A DNA stretch of 64,000 bases from Ochrobactrum sp. BTU1 (GCA_018798825.1 CP076354.1:62001-126000), one strand, 5' to 3'; positions 1-10,544 are shown, numbered from the stretch's first letter. Notes: generated from the sequence alone by a model not told the origin. Translations and numbers: made by a program.

Positions 1-656
1 GTGTCGCGGGCTGTTCGCAAACCATGGACATGTCTGCTTTTCAGATGAACATCGACCCGATGTCCACAAGCGGCATTTCGCCGATGCGTCCGCAGATCAG
101 TGTCGATAAGAACATTACGACGCCGGATGTGATGTATGCTTCGGTGCAGGAAGGGCCTTATGCGCTTCCAGCCATTCCATATCAGAAAGTGCCGAAAGAA
201 TTTCGCCGTCAGATCGTGCCTGATCCGACAGGCGAGGCGCCTGGAACCATCGTGGTTAGCACCAAGGATCACTTTCTGTATTACGTTCTCCCGGGTGGCG
301 AAGCGCTGCGGTATGGCGTCGGCATCGGTAAGGCTGGCTTTGAATGGCAGGGCCGCGCCAATGTTCAATACAAGAAGCAATGGCCGCGCTGGACGCCTCC
401 GCCGGAAATGATTCAGCGCAAGCCAGAGCTTGAAAAATACCGCAATGGTCAGGAGCCTGGGCCGCAAAATCCGCTGGGCGCGCGTGCGCTTTATATCTTC
501 CAGAATGGCCGCGACACCGGCTACCGCATCCATGGGTCGCCGGAATGGTGGTCGATTGGTCAGTCCATGTCCTCGGGCTGTATCCGTTTGATGAACCAGG
601 ACATCATCGATCTTTATAATCGTGTTCAGGGGCAAGCACCGATCATCGTTGGATGA
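1..656 (+). CDS. L,D-transpeptidase (YkuD), lipoprotein, 5' end outside window
   Basis: The frame is open from the left edge, so the gene starts upstream of the window. Just before the first in-frame Met (position 24) lie codons for V-A-G-C-S-Q-T (3-23). This fits a lipobox with the lipidated Cys at 12-14, so I read it as a lipoprotein whose signal peptide begins outside, not as a protein starting at 24. The C-terminal two thirds is a YkuD domain (about 235-653) with the family signature H-G-S ... S-S-G-C-I-R-L; the Cys is the nucleophile. Family members make 3-3 peptidoglycan crosslinks or, in alphaproteobacteria, attach outer-membrane proteins to peptidoglycan; which applies here cannot be told. 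A strong terminator follows. Confidence 0.9.
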   Translation, partial: VAGCSQTMDMSAFQMNIDPMSTSGISPMRPQISVDKNITTPDVMYASVQEGPYALPAIPYQKVPKEFRRQIVPDPTGEAPGTIVVSTKDHFLYYVLPGGEALRYGVGIGKAGFEWQGRANVQYKKQWPRWTPPPEMIQRKPELEKYRNGQEPGPQNPLGARALYIFQNGRDTGYRIHGSPEWWSIGQSMSSGCIRLMNQDIIDLYNRVQGQAPIIVG

Positions 657-680
657 TCGGTTCACCGATGGGCAAAAAAT

Positions 681-719
681 AGAGCGCGCACATATGATCT
701 ATGTACGCGCTCTCGTTTT
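681..719 (+). terminator. Rho-independent terminator after the L,D-transpeptidase
   Basis: A long hairpin (arms AGAGCGCG-C-ACATA and TATGT-A-CGCGCTCT, one mismatch, five-base loop) is followed by CGTTTTT. It lies 25 bases after the stop codon. Confidence 0.85.
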
Positions 720-766
720 TACCGGACGGACTGGAGGCGTTTCGCCCGGCTGATCGTTGCTTTCGC

Positions 767-976
767 TTATTCGTAATGAACCGGCTTGGTCGCGGTGTCG
801 GCAAAAGCAACAAGGCGAGAAAGCTCGATCTTCATGCTGTCGACCGATGCATGAAGGGTGGTTGATGCAGTCGTATCCTGCGCCATCTGGGTCGATATTG
901 CTGGCATGGCAAAGGCTGCCGTCGTAAGTGCGATAGCAGCAACAAAGCCGAGGCGTCGTTCGGTTCTGGCTTGCAT
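767..976 (-). CDS. Small secreted hypothetical protein (69 aa)
   Basis: I do not recognise this protein. Residues 1-25 look like a Sec signal peptide: a basic start (QARTERR), a hydrophobic stretch (FVAAIALTTAAFAM) and a likely signal peptidase I site near A-I-S. The mature part is about 40 residues with no Cys and no clear motif. The ATG is preceded by AGGAG at good spacing, which argues for a real gene. It lies 67 bases downstream of the Cys-rich gene on the same strand and may share its transcript. Confidence 0.55.
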   Translation of the reverse strand: MQARTERRLGFVAAIALTTAAFAMPAISTQMAQDTTASTTLHASVDSMKIELSRLVAFADTATKPVHYE

Positions 977-1043
977 TTTCGTTCTCCTCGCGCCGCTTTC
1001 TGCGGCCTAAATCAAATTCATTTCCTACGCAGCGTTCCTGAAA

Positions 1044-1553
1044 TCAGTGAAAGGTCGCGCGCCGGTTTATGTTCAAAGCACTGTCGATGGCGTGAATCGG
1101 TATTGGCAACAAAGTCTGTCCGAAATCGGCCAAAGTATCGGCAAAACTGCGGGCTGCATCTGCCACATCGTCGCAACGCCGTTTGCAGGCGATTGCTTCA
1201 AGGCATGTTTGGAGCAGTAAGCCATCCTGATTCTGAACGCCTGAAATCAGGCCCAGCGTCAGGCACTCTTCTCGGCAGACATGCTGTGAATCGAATGGAA
1301 AGGCGCGTAGCTGGCAGCTTGCACAATGACGCAGCACGCGGATGAACTGCGAGAGCTCCCCCACAGCACGCTTTGCTTCCGATGGTCCAAGCAATTCCGA
1401 ATAGAGGCCCCAGGTCATTTCCCAAGGAATGATCGATCCGGTTTCAAAACCAGCTGTCCAGCGGCGATAGCCTTCCAGCACCAGCTTCTCAGGCAGGCGA
1501 TCATAATAGCCCACGCTGTTGGCGCCGTTCAGCTCTGTTATGCGCATATTCAT
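1044..1553 (-). CDS. Cys-rich conserved-looking hypothetical protein
   Basis: The frame can open at a GTG (1565), but the ATG at 1553 has GGAGG five bases upstream, so I place the start there (169 aa). It is predicted cytosolic, with no signal peptide or membrane segment. Seven Cys cluster in the second half (C77, C80, C93, C97, C117, C123, C127) as C-x2-C, C-x3-C and C-x5-C-x3-C on apparently helical stretches. That suggests metal or Fe-S binding, or a helical Cys bundle, but I cannot assign a family. The copper pair about 540 bases upstream on the same strand is suggestive context only. Confidence 0.6.
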   Translation of the reverse strand: MNMRITELNGANSVGYYDRLPEKLVLEGYRRWTAGFETGSIIPWEMTWGLYSELLGPSEAKRAVGELSQFIRVLRHCASCQLRAFPFDSQHVCREECLTLGLISGVQNQDGLLLQTCLEAIACKRRCDDVADAARSFADTLADFGQTLLPIPIHAIDSALNINRRATFH

Positions 1554-1783
1554 GTTCGCCTCCACTCAGAGGTACGAACTGACGCGCAGCTTTGCTGCTT
1601 TTGCTTCGCGAGGCGTTCTGTTTCCCCTCGCGCATTGCAATATCCGGTCGGCATAAGATGAAGTTGCCAAGGCAACCCATCCACATTTGCGGACCGGCAC
1701 TCACTGAGACCGATCATAGGTCCTCCAATCGAACGGGTTCAAGGCCCAAACATCAAAGGCTGCACAAAATAACTCTCGCGCAT

Positions 1784-1823
1784 AAAAGCTCTAAATTGAT
1801 CTGGAGTCAATTACTCAGCTTTT
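1784..1823. repeat. Nested inverted repeat
   Basis: Outer arms AAAAGCT (1784-1790) and AGCTTTT (1817-1823) enclose inner arms AATTGA (1794-1799) and TCAATT (1807-1812) around a seven-base centre. It could be a hairpin or a regulator site about 230 bases upstream of the Cys-rich gene. Confidence 0.45.
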
Positions 1824-1898
1824 AGAAAAGTGAATTATTTCAACAGTGTAGAATTATTCTAGACTATAAAAGTCATGTTTATAGCAATAAACGAAGAA

Positions 1899-1928
1899 CG
1901 CAACCGCTACAATTGGGTAGCGGTTGCG
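1899..1928 (-). terminator. Perfect 12-bp hairpin, possible terminator of the copper operon
   Basis: Arms CGCAACCGCTAC and GTAGCGGTTGCG flank a six-base loop with no mismatch. Read on the minus strand it is followed by TTCTTCGTTTATTG, which is T-rich but not a clean T run. It lies 168 bases beyond the stop of the YcnI-PCuAC gene, with a dispersed repeat between them. Confidence 0.4.
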
Positions 1929-1980
1929 GCAAACGGGCGCATAATGCACGGAGAGAAGCGCGTTACCACCCTTTGCTCTA

Positions 1981-2086
1981 GAGCGCCGTGCGCCCTTTTG
2001 GGCGCAAAAAATGGCTCTAACACTCTATATTTACGGCATAATTTTACCTCAATCCGATTCAGATTTAAGGAATTATGCTGTGGTGT
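1981..2086 (+). repeat. Dispersed RIME-like repeat, copy 1
   Basis: Blocks GTGCGCCCTTTTGG, ATATTTACGGCA and TTTAAGGAATTA recur in the same order, in inverse orientation, at 35530-35632. The left end carries the palindrome GCGCCC-TTTT-GGGCGC. The right end stops about 10 bases short of the YcnI-PCuAC stop codon. This is a typical short intergenic repeat of Brucella/Ochrobactrum genomes. Confidence 0.75.
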
Positions 2087-2095
2087 CTTACGATA

Positions 2096-3082
2096 TCAGT
2101 GGTTTGAATGATCGTCGGACTTGCCGCTCTGCGGCGTCACAGGAAATTCGAGATCGACCTTACCAGCCTTTTCGAATTCCAGCGTCGCGGAAACCTTGTC
2201 GCCTTCCTTGTAAGGCTGGTCTGGCTGAATGAACATCAGGTGATAGCCACCGGATTTCAGCTCAACCGTTTCGCCAGCTGGAATATCCAAGCCGCTGTCG
2301 AGCTTGCGCATCTTCATGACCTGATTTTCCATGCTCATTTCATGGATTTCAACGCGCTTGACACCGGTTGTTGTGACGCTGACCAGCTTGTCTGCATCCT
2401 TGCCATCGTTTTTGATGGTAAGGAAGCCACCAGCAACTTTTGCACCTGGAACCATGGCGCGGATTGATGGGCCGCTGATGCTAAGATCGCCGACCTTGGT
2501 TGGTGCCATGGCGTGATCCCCATGTGCGCCATGTCCTGCATGATCATCAGACGAGGCAGCTACGAGCACGCGAAGCTGCGGCGCAGGGTTCTTCAGATCA
2601 TGCGGATTTTGGCCGTCAGCAGCAATTTCGGTCCACGCAACGGAATCATCTGTGCCACAGAACTGCGTGACCGGGAAGGAAAGGGTTGTGTCCTTATCGA
2701 ACTTGGCAAGCTGGCCAACCACGACAAACTCATCATAGAAGTCGCTTGGCAACTCGCCTTCGCTCCATGTGACCTGCTTTACGCCGGAGGTCACGTCTTT
2801 GCCGTGGATCTTATAGCTCTGCGCATAGTCGCCCTTGGCTGTTTCAACTTTCCAGCCAGCCTTTGGCTGTGGCTGAGCTGAAACAAAACCTTCTGGCAGT
2901 TCAATCTTTACAGCGGTCGTGGCTTGGCCCTCGCAGCCGTGCGGGATGCGGACAACCGCCTTGTAGAAACCGCCAGCCTTGGCTTCGCTCTGTTCAAGCG
3001 ACGAGTGGGCACTGGCAAAGCCGGCTGAAGCGCAAAGTGCGAGAACCGAAATAGCGGATGTAAGAAAACGAGTGTTTTTCAT
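2096..3082 (-). CDS. Periplasmic copper protein: YcnI (DUF1775) - PCuAC fusion
   Basis: A signal peptide (1-25) ends at A-S-A; the mature chain then begins with His26, as expected for the YcnI family, where the N-terminal His takes part in copper binding. The YcnI-like domain spans about 26-175. A His-rich linker (DDHAGHGAHGDHAM) leads to a PCuAC domain (about 190-315) with the copper ligands H-E-M ... M-x-M and a later H-L-M. PCuAC proteins deliver Cu(I) to the CuA/CuB sites of cytochrome oxidase. The C-terminus is again His-rich. It follows the DUF2946-like gene in one operon, and the pairing supports copper handling in the periplasm. Confidence 0.85.
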   Translation of the reverse strand: MKNTRFLTSAISVLALCASAGFASAHSSLEQSEAKAGGFYKAVVRIPHGCEGQATTAVKIELPEGFVSAQPQPKAGWKVETAKGDYAQSYKIHGKDVTSGVKQVTWSEGELPSDFYDEFVVVGQLAKFDKDTTLSFPVTQFCGTDDSVAWTEIAADGQNPHDLKNPAPQLRVLVAASSDDHAGHGAHGDHAMAPTKVGDLSISGPSIRAMVPGAKVAGGFLTIKNDGKDADKLVSVTTTGVKRVEIHEMSMENQVMKMRKLDSGLDIPAGETVELKSGGYHLMFIQPDQPYKEGDKVSATLEFEKAGKVDLEFPVTPQSGKSDDHSNH

Positions 3083-3148
3083 CGTAAGAAACCTGAATAA
3101 TCAAATGTAGGGACGCAGCGCTGTTAAGCGTGCGCAGGAAAATTGATT

Positions 3149-3550
3149 TCAGGCAAAGGGCGGCGCTTGTGGCGGCGCGGACGGTGGATAGGCTGTTTGC
3201 CGTAAGATTGGCTCTGACGGTACAACAATGTCAGCAGCGGCAACATTCGGTGCAGCACCCGTTGATGGTGCGGGGGTAGGGCAAAGGAATGCCGACGAAA
3301 TACGGCAGGCATCGCAGATATTACTGTTATGCAGATGTTGATCCCGATCATGCCCGTCCTGATCGATTGCGTGATCAGTGATACAGAGAACGGGATAACT
3401 GCCATCAGGCAGAACATATTCTGCAAGCAGCAATTGTTCAGGAGAAGCGAGCGTAACAGGCTTGTGCCCAAAAGCGACAAGCATCAGTGCCAATACGCTC
3501 AGAATGCGTATCGCCAATGTTGCCCGTAACTGGACTGCGCGCGTGTTCAA
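3149..3550 (-). CDS. DUF2946-like small secreted/membrane protein, copper-operon partner
   Basis: It has 133 residues: a hydrophobic N-terminal segment (about 10-27), then a His/Asp-rich stretch (DHAIDQDGHDRDQHLH) followed by I-C-D-A-C-R and a further Cys, resembling the short DUF2946 proteins found with copper genes. The C-terminus is Pro/Ala-rich. The start is a TTG with GGAG nine bases upstream; this start is plausible but not certain, and an in-frame ATG lies further inside. It sits 66 bases before the YcnI-PCuAC gene. I infer metal binding from the His/Cys content and the neighbour. Confidence 0.6.
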   Translation of the reverse strand: MNTRAVQLRATLAIRILSVLALMLVAFGHKPVTLASPEQLLLAEYVLPDGSYPVLCITDHAIDQDGHDRDQHLHNSNICDACRISSAFLCPTPAPSTGAAPNVAAADIVVPSEPILRQTAYPPSAPPQAPPFA

Positions 3551-3712
3551 CCCAAAAATCTCCTTCAGGATCGACCTTATCTATTCCAACGTGGCTGTCT
3601 TTGCCAAGCGTCAAATAGAAGCGTTCTTAAGGCAGTAGAGAATAAGGTGGGAGCTCAGAGCCAAGAATTTTGCTTGCGCTCAAAGAAGGTCTGCGCCCCC
3701 TTATTCCCTTAC

Positions 3713-4108
3713 TCAAACATAGCGCCCGCCGTGCTGAATGACTTCGATCTTGTAGCCATCCGGATCTTCGACAAAGAAGAAGCGCGCGACCTGCACGTCA
3801 CCATTCTTAAAGTCTACCAGCTTGCCGACCTTGAAGCCCAGTCCTGTGAAACGAGCATGTTCTGCATCAAGTTCATCAACCACAAAAGCTAAATGGCCAT
3901 AACCGTCGCCGAGGTCATATGGCTCTGTACGCCCCTTGTTGATGGTCAACTCTACTTCGAAGTCGGCTTCGTCATTGCGCAGATAAACAAGCGTAAAGCT
4001 TTCGAAATCGATGCGCTCGGCGATCTTCAGACCGAAAGCCTGATCATAGAAGGAAACAGACTTTTCCTCATCAAGAACGCGTATCATCGTGTGGATGGCT
4101 TTGGCCAT
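3713..4108 (-). CDS. gloA: Lactoylglutathione lyase (glyoxalase I)
   Basis: A single-chain VOC-fold protein of 131 residues, the usual length. It converts the methylglyoxal-glutathione hemithioacetal to S-lactoylglutathione in the cytosol. The four metal ligands of the Ni-type enzyme align: H6, E53, H72 and E122. The motifs D-G-Y-G-H-L-A-F and D-P-D-G-Y-K-I-E-V are typical. It is a lone gene, divergent from mrp. Confidence 0.9.
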   Translation of the reverse strand: MAKAIHTMIRVLDEEKSVSFYDQAFGLKIAERIDFESFTLVYLRNDEADFEVELTINKGRTEPYDLGDGYGHLAFVVDELDAEHARFTGLGFKVGKLVDFKNGDVQVARFFFVEDPDGYKIEVIQHGGRYV

Positions 4109-4228
4109 TATGTCACCTGTCTCTCAAAACTCTTTGCTTGGTTCTATTGGCCTTTTGGCTAAAACTGCATTATCTCAAGACATGCAAAGCGGGCAAGCCG
4201 AGAGCTTGCCGCAGACGAGGTTGGAATA

Positions 4229-5398
4229 ATGTCAGGCGTAACGCGTGAACAGGTTCTCGAACGGCTGAAAGCTGTGACAGGACCAGATTTCGAAAGCGAT
4301 GTTGTGTCGCTCGGTCTGGTGTCGGATATTTTCATTGCCGACGGCAAGGTCTTCTTTTCCATCACGGTTCCTGCGGATCGCGCAAACGGGCTTGAACCGA
4401 TGCGTTTGGCTGCTGAAAAGGCGGTTAAGGAAATCCCGGGTGTGTCTGGTGCGCTGGTCACGTTGACTGCGGAAAAGAAGGGCGGTCGCACAAGTGATGA
4501 TGCGCCTCCTCCACCAAAACCACAGCCTCGTCCTGCACAGGCTGCGGCAGCGCCAAATCGCCAACCACCGCAACCACGTCCGGCAGCCAAGCCTGGTATT
4601 CCCGGCGTGGGCGCAATCATTGCTGTTGCATCCGGCAAGGGCGGCGTCGGTAAATCCACGACTGCGGTCAATCTGGCGCTCGGTATGGCCGCAAATGGCC
4701 TGAAAGTTGGCATTCTTGATGCCGATATTTATGGCCCATCCATGCCACGTCTGCTCGGCCTTTCCGGTCGCCCGGAAACGGTTGAAGGCCGCATCCTGAA
4801 ACCAATGGAAAACTACGGCGTCAAGGTGATGTCGATGGGTTTCATGGTGGATGAAGACACGCCGATGATTTGGCGCGGACCGATGGTCATGTCGGCGCTG
4901 ACACAGATGCTGCGCGAAGTGGCATGGGGCAATCTCGACGTTCTGGTCGTCGATATGCCGCCCGGCACAGGTGATGCACAGCTCACCATGGCGCAGCAGG
5001 TGCCGCTGGCGGGTGCAGTCGTTGTTTCCACACCGCAGGATTTGGCTTTGATTGATGCGCGCAAGGGATTGGCCATGTTCCGCAAGGTCGATGTGCCGCT
5101 TTTGGGCATTGTCGAGAATATGAGCTATTTCATCGCGCCCGATACTGGCAAACGCTATGACATTTTCGGCCATGGCGGCGCGCGCAAGGAAGCCGAGCGC
5201 CTAAACGTGCCATTCCTTGGGGAAGTGCCGCTGCATATGGATGTGCGCGCGCATTCCGACAACGGCACACCGATCACGGTCGTTGAACCCGACAGCGAAC
5301 ATGCGAAAATCTATCGCGATATCGCGGCCAAGGTTTGGGCGAATATGAAGTCGGGCGAAGGGGCTGGAAAGCCCGCTCCGGCGATTGTGTTTGAGTAA
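4229..5398 (+). CDS. mrp: Mrp/ApbC family P-loop ATPase (iron-sulfur carrier family)
   Basis: Domains: an N-terminal MIP18/DUF59 domain (about 1-85), a Pro/Ala-rich linker (about 92-125) and a Mrp/NBP35 deviant Walker ATPase (about 127-375) with S-G-K-G-G-V-G-K-S at 135-143, D-A-D-I-Y-G-P and D-M-P-P-G-T-G-D. Relatives carry Fe-S clusters to apoproteins. Unusually, the C-x-x-C of the E. coli homologue is replaced here (A303 and T306 in M-S-Y-F-I-A-P-D-T-G), and the whole 389-residue chain contains no Cys, so a Cys-ligated cluster is not possible. The ATPase call is firm; the Fe-S role is uncertain for this copy. It converges on pgm with a shared terminator. Confidence 0.88.
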   Translation: MSGVTREQVLERLKAVTGPDFESDVVSLGLVSDIFIADGKVFFSITVPADRANGLEPMRLAAEKAVKEIPGVSGALVTLTAEKKGGRTSDDAPPPPKPQPRPAQAAAAPNRQPPQPRPAAKPGIPGVGAIIAVASGKGGVGKSTTAVNLALGMAANGLKVGILDADIYGPSMPRLLGLSGRPETVEGRILKPMENYGVKVMSMGFMVDEDTPMIWRGPMVMSALTQMLREVAWGNLDVLVVDMPPGTGDAQLTMAQQVPLAGAVVVSTPQDLALIDARKGLAMFRKVDVPLLGIVENMSYFIAPDTGKRYDIFGHGGARKEAERLNVPFLGEVPLHMDVRAHSDNGTPITVVEPDSEHAKIYRDIAAKVWANMKSGEGAGKPAPAIVFE

Positions 5399-5403
5399 AA
5401 AAG

Positions 5404-5427
5404 AAGGGCCCGTAAGGGCCCTTTTTA
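5404..5427. terminator. Bidirectional terminator between mrp and pgm
   Basis: Hairpin GGGCCC-GTAA-GGGCCC (5406-5421), with T runs on both sides (TTTTTATTA on plus, TTCTTTTTTA on minus), lies between two convergent genes. Confidence 0.9.
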
Positions 5428-7847
<2,420 letters not shown>

Positions 7848-7946
7848 TAACGCATGACGGAAAATTGCACCGCCAAGGCTTGCCGCAGATGATTCCTGCC
7901 TGCATGATATTCAATATCAGTTATATTCTCACGGGATCAGCCTTTC

Positions 7947-8636
7947 ATGACAAACTATGTTTTCGCGCCTTCTCCGCAGCCATTCGTGCCGGTTAAGGGA
8001 ACCGAAGCGCGTTTTCCCGTGCATCGCATTTATTGCGTCGGTCAGAACTATGCCGATCACGCGATTGAAATGGGTGGTGATCCAACGCGCAATCCGCCTT
8101 TCTTCTTCCAGAAAAACCCGGATAGCCTTGTGATTGAAGGCGGTGATTTTCCCTACCCGCCGCAGACCGAAGACGTGCATCATGAGATTGAGCTGGTCGT
8201 GGCTCTCAAAACAGGTGGCAAGGACATTGCAGTCGAACAGGCACTGGACCATGTTTATGGCTATACAGTCGGCATCGACATGACGCGCCGTGACTTGCAG
8301 GCCGTTGCAAAGAAGGCGGGTCGTCCTTGGGAAGTGGCGAAAGCTTTTGAGCATTCCGCGCCATGCTCAGCCATTGTGCCCGTATCGGAAATCGGCCATC
8401 CCGAATCGGCTGAAATTTCTCTGAAAATTAATGGAGAAACCCGCCAGTCGGGCGATCTTAATCAGATGATCTGGAAGGTTGCCGAAACGATTTCTTATCT
8501 TTCGTCTCTGTTTGAGCTTCAACCGGGCGACCTTATTTACACTGGCACACCGGCAGGCGTCGGACCTGTCCAGCGTGGTGATCTTCTCGAAGGGTCTGTG
8601 GGCGGCGTTGGGTCAATTTCTGTAAAGGTTATCTAG
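7947..8636 (+). CDS. Fumarylacetoacetate hydrolase (FAH) family protein
   Basis: A single FAH domain of 229 residues, the size of fumarylpyruvate hydrolase and acylpyruvase types. Visible family features are Y-C-V-G-Q-N-Y-x-D-H-A, the metal-binding acidic set (H-H-E-I-E-L and G-I-D-M-T-R-R-D) and [10 protein letters not shown]. Such enzymes cleave C-C bonds of acylpyruvates or decarboxylate oxaloacetate. The neighbours give no pathway, so the exact substrate is open. Confidence 0.85.
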   Translation: MTNYVFAPSPQPFVPVKGTEARFPVHRIYCVGQNYADHAIEMGGDPTRNPPFFFQKNPDSLVIEGGDFPYPPQTEDVHHEIELVVALKTGGKDIAVEQALDHVYGYTVGIDMTRRDLQAVAKKAGRPWEVAKAFEHSAPCSAIVPVSEIGHPESAEISLKINGETRQSGDLNQMIWKVAETISYLSSLFELQPGDLIYTGTPAGVGPVQRGDLLEGSVGGVGSISVKVI

Positions 8637-8758
8637 GCTGGCTTAGGGGGCTCCGAGCATTTGGGTGAAAACTGCGCATCAGTTTTGTGCAGGGTAATGC
8701 TAAGAACGAAAGACGGAGCGCTGGCCTCATTGGAAAGCGCTCTGATAACGGAGGAACG

Positions 8759-8950
8759 ATGAGCACCTATCTCCCCACTGACGTGCATGACGCTCTCGAA
8801 CGTTTCATTCATGAGATGCATCCGGGCCTCAATCAGACTGAGGCAATTATTCTCATTCTCCGAAAGGCGCTCGTGCATCAGGGCTATCTTGCAGCAGAGC
8901 CAGAACATGGTACACCGCCAGAAGATTTGAATGCCACGAATGACGATTGA
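8759..8950 (+). CDS. Small hypothetical protein, possibly ribbon-helix-helix
   Basis: The frame opens at 8687, but GGAGGAACG directly before the ATG at 8759 decides the start (63 aa, M-S-T-Y-L-P). The order 'LPTDVHDALERFIHEM' then 'NQTEAIILILRKALVHQGYL' resembles the strand-helix-helix of Arc/CopG-like DNA-binding proteins. The acidic tail is probably disordered. The next gene starts two bases after its stop, so the two are likely co-translated. Confidence 0.55.
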   Translation: MSTYLPTDVHDALERFIHEMHPGLNQTEAIILILRKALVHQGYLAAEPEHGTPPEDLNATNDD

Positions 8951-8952
8951 AT

Positions 8953-9165
8953 ATGAATAAGAACCCACCTGAGGGAGCGGGCCAGAAGGCAGCTCTCGGT
9001 CGCCGCCTTCTGCTTCTGACGATTTTGGCGATTTTGCTGACATGTGCGCTCATCTGGATGAGCATTTATCTGTTTGATCCCGATGGTGGTCTCGGTTTTG
9101 ACGACTTCGGAATTTTTGCACATGAATTCAATGCGATAGATACGATGCTGCCTCGCATTCTGTGA
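8953..9165 (+). CDS. Small single-pass membrane protein
   Basis: 70 residues. A Lys/Arg-containing N-terminus leads into one strong hydrophobic helix (about 18-41, LLLLTILAILLTCALIWMSI), followed by an acidic periplasmic tail (DPDGGLGFDDFG). I chose the ATG at 8953 rather than the TTG at 8947. There is no good SD, so translation probably depends on the gene just upstream. No family is recognised. Confidence 0.5.
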   Translation: MNKNPPEGAGQKAALGRRLLLLTILAILLTCALIWMSIYLFDPDGGLGFDDFGIFAHEFNAIDTMLPRIL

Positions 9166-9328
9166 GGCTTAAAATCGTTCTATTACGCTTTGAAATATTC
9201 ATTTTGACGCGCCTTTGACGTTCTGGGCTTCCGCTTTGCGTATTTTGCGTGGTACATGACTGTCATCGATTGAAAGAATATTGTCTGAACCGGGCCGCAA
9301 AACGGACCGCTCAAGCCAAGAGGGTCTT

Positions 9329-9517
9329 ATGGCATTCGAGGACATCAAAGCGGAAATCGCCCTGCTTTTTGAGCAGATGGTAAACCAGCCGCAGGACGTT
9401 CATGAGATTCGTGAAACGGTTCGTGAGAAGCTTAACACGCTCAAAGCCACAGGTATGCCTCTGCCAGCTGATCTGGTTGAACTCGAAAAACGCATCGAAC
9501 AAGATTTCGATTCATAG
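9329..9517 (+). CDS. Small conserved-looking hypothetical protein (62 aa)
   Basis: The open frame begins at 9281, but AGAGGG four bases before the ATG at 9329 points to M-A-F-E-D-I-K. The protein is almost entirely charged helix (EIALLFEQMVNQPQDVHEIR and LVELEKRIEQ), with no signal peptide, Cys or membrane segment. It lies 12 bases before the lytic transglycosylase gene, likely in the same transcript. Function unknown. Confidence 0.6.
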   Translation: MAFEDIKAEIALLFEQMVNQPQDVHEIRETVREKLNTLKATGMPLPADLVELEKRIEQDFDS

Positions 9518-9529
9518 GATCGGTCACTC

Positions 9530-10423
9530 ATGCGCACACAAGCTCCATCAAAGCCGCTTTCTCTAACCTTTCTTAAAGGTGCTCTCCTCCTCGGTTGTGC
9601 AATTGCTCTCAGCGCCTGCAACACGACAAGTGACGGAAAGCCTGCAAAGACCGCGCTGATTTCGCCGACTGAAAATTCAACGACGACCGCAACCGTATCT
9701 GCATCGGGCGACACGGCAACTCCAGTCGCAGGCGCCACCGCAGTTGCTGACGCGACTGCTCCTGCTGATGGAACGCAGGCAGTTGCATCGCTCGAAAGCC
9801 CGGTTCTTCCTACCAATGTGCCGATTCCGGGCATTCGCGGTCAGTCTGAGCCGATGATGGCTTATGCCGGTGCGCAGGCGGAAGCCTCACCAGCCTCCAT
9901 GGCTGCCAATATGGCATTTGAAACACCTGATCACGCACCGGAAGAACTCGACGCGCTGATTACCAAATATTCTGTTGCCTATGATGTGCCGGAGCGTCTG
10001 GTACGCCGCGTGGTGCATCGCGAAAGCCGTTTTAATCCGGGTGCGCGTAATGGACCATATTGGGGTCTGATGCAGATCAGTCATCCAACCGCGCGCGGTA
10101 TGGGCTACAAGGGCAATGCCAAGGGCCTTCTCGATGCTGAGACGAACCTGAAATATGCGGTTCGTTACCTCTCCGGCGCCTATAAGGTTGCTGGTGGAGA
10201 CGAAAGCCAAGCTGTTCGTTTCTATGCACGCGGTTATTATTATGATGCCAAGCGCAAGGGATTGCTGCAGGAAACCGGACTTGATGGCAGCTGGAAGCGT
10301 AGTGGCCCAACCCGCGATGCCGCAGCGGCGTCATCCGAAACGACAACTCTGCCAGATGCAGCTGCTGCTCCGTTGCCGGGTGTCGCACCGATTCAGGCTT
10401 CCTATACGCCTTCCGCGCAATAA
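9530..10423 (+). CDS. Lytic transglycosylase, SLT domain, lipoprotein
   Basis: A lipoprotein signal peptide ends in the lipobox L-S-A-C near residue 30. A Thr/Ala-rich low-complexity linker (about 35-125) leads to an SLT domain (about 138-245). The catalytic Glu is in H-R-E-S-R-F-N-P, followed by W-G-L-M-Q-I and the A-V-R-Y-L-x-G motif. It cleaves peptidoglycan glycan strands to 1,6-anhydro ends, probably anchored in the outer membrane. The C-terminal 50 residues are Ala/Thr/Pro-rich and probably disordered. Confidence 0.88.
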   Translation: MRTQAPSKPLSLTFLKGALLLGCAIALSACNTTSDGKPAKTALISPTENSTTTATVSASGDTATPVAGATAVADATAPADGTQAVASLESPVLPTNVPIPGIRGQSEPMMAYAGAQAEASPASMAANMAFETPDHAPEELDALITKYSVAYDVPERLVRRVVHRESRFNPGARNGPYWGLMQISHPTARGMGYKGNAKGLLDAETNLKYAVRYLSGAYKVAGGDESQAVRFYARGYYYDAKRKGLLQETGLDGSWKRSGPTRDAAAASSETTTLPDAAAAPLPGVAPIQASYTPSAQ

Positions 10424-10483
10424 GTTCATCCGACAAACTGTCATCTTGACGCTGCAAAGCGATGGCAGTTTGCTGTCTTAACA

Positions 10484-10540
10484 AAAGCGTGTCGCGGTTT
10501 ATCCCAAAACCGGTTCCCACCTTTAGAAGACAAGAGCGCG
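10484..10540. repeat. RIME-like repeat fragment
   Basis: AAAGCGTGTCGCG then CAAAACCGGTTCCCAC matches, in part, the longer repeats at 25093-25200 and 26736-26844. It lies just before the haemolysin-III gene and may hold its upstream region. Confidence 0.65.
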
Positions 10541-10544
10541 TGAG

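Larger units (their letters stand above)
1566..1980. other. Intergenic stretch with two hairpins, no gene seen
   Basis: No reading frame here has a convincing start site or protein-like composition. It contains a nested inverted repeat at 1784-1823 and a perfect 12-bp hairpin at 1899-1928, and then runs into a dispersed repeat at 1981. Confidence 0.5.

Noticed and set aside
1592..1825. 77-codon plus-strand frame in the gap
   Set aside because: No SD, no family, and composition typical of non-coding.
10424..10544. Terminator after the lytic transglycosylase
   Set aside because: No hairpin with a T run; only a repeat fragment.
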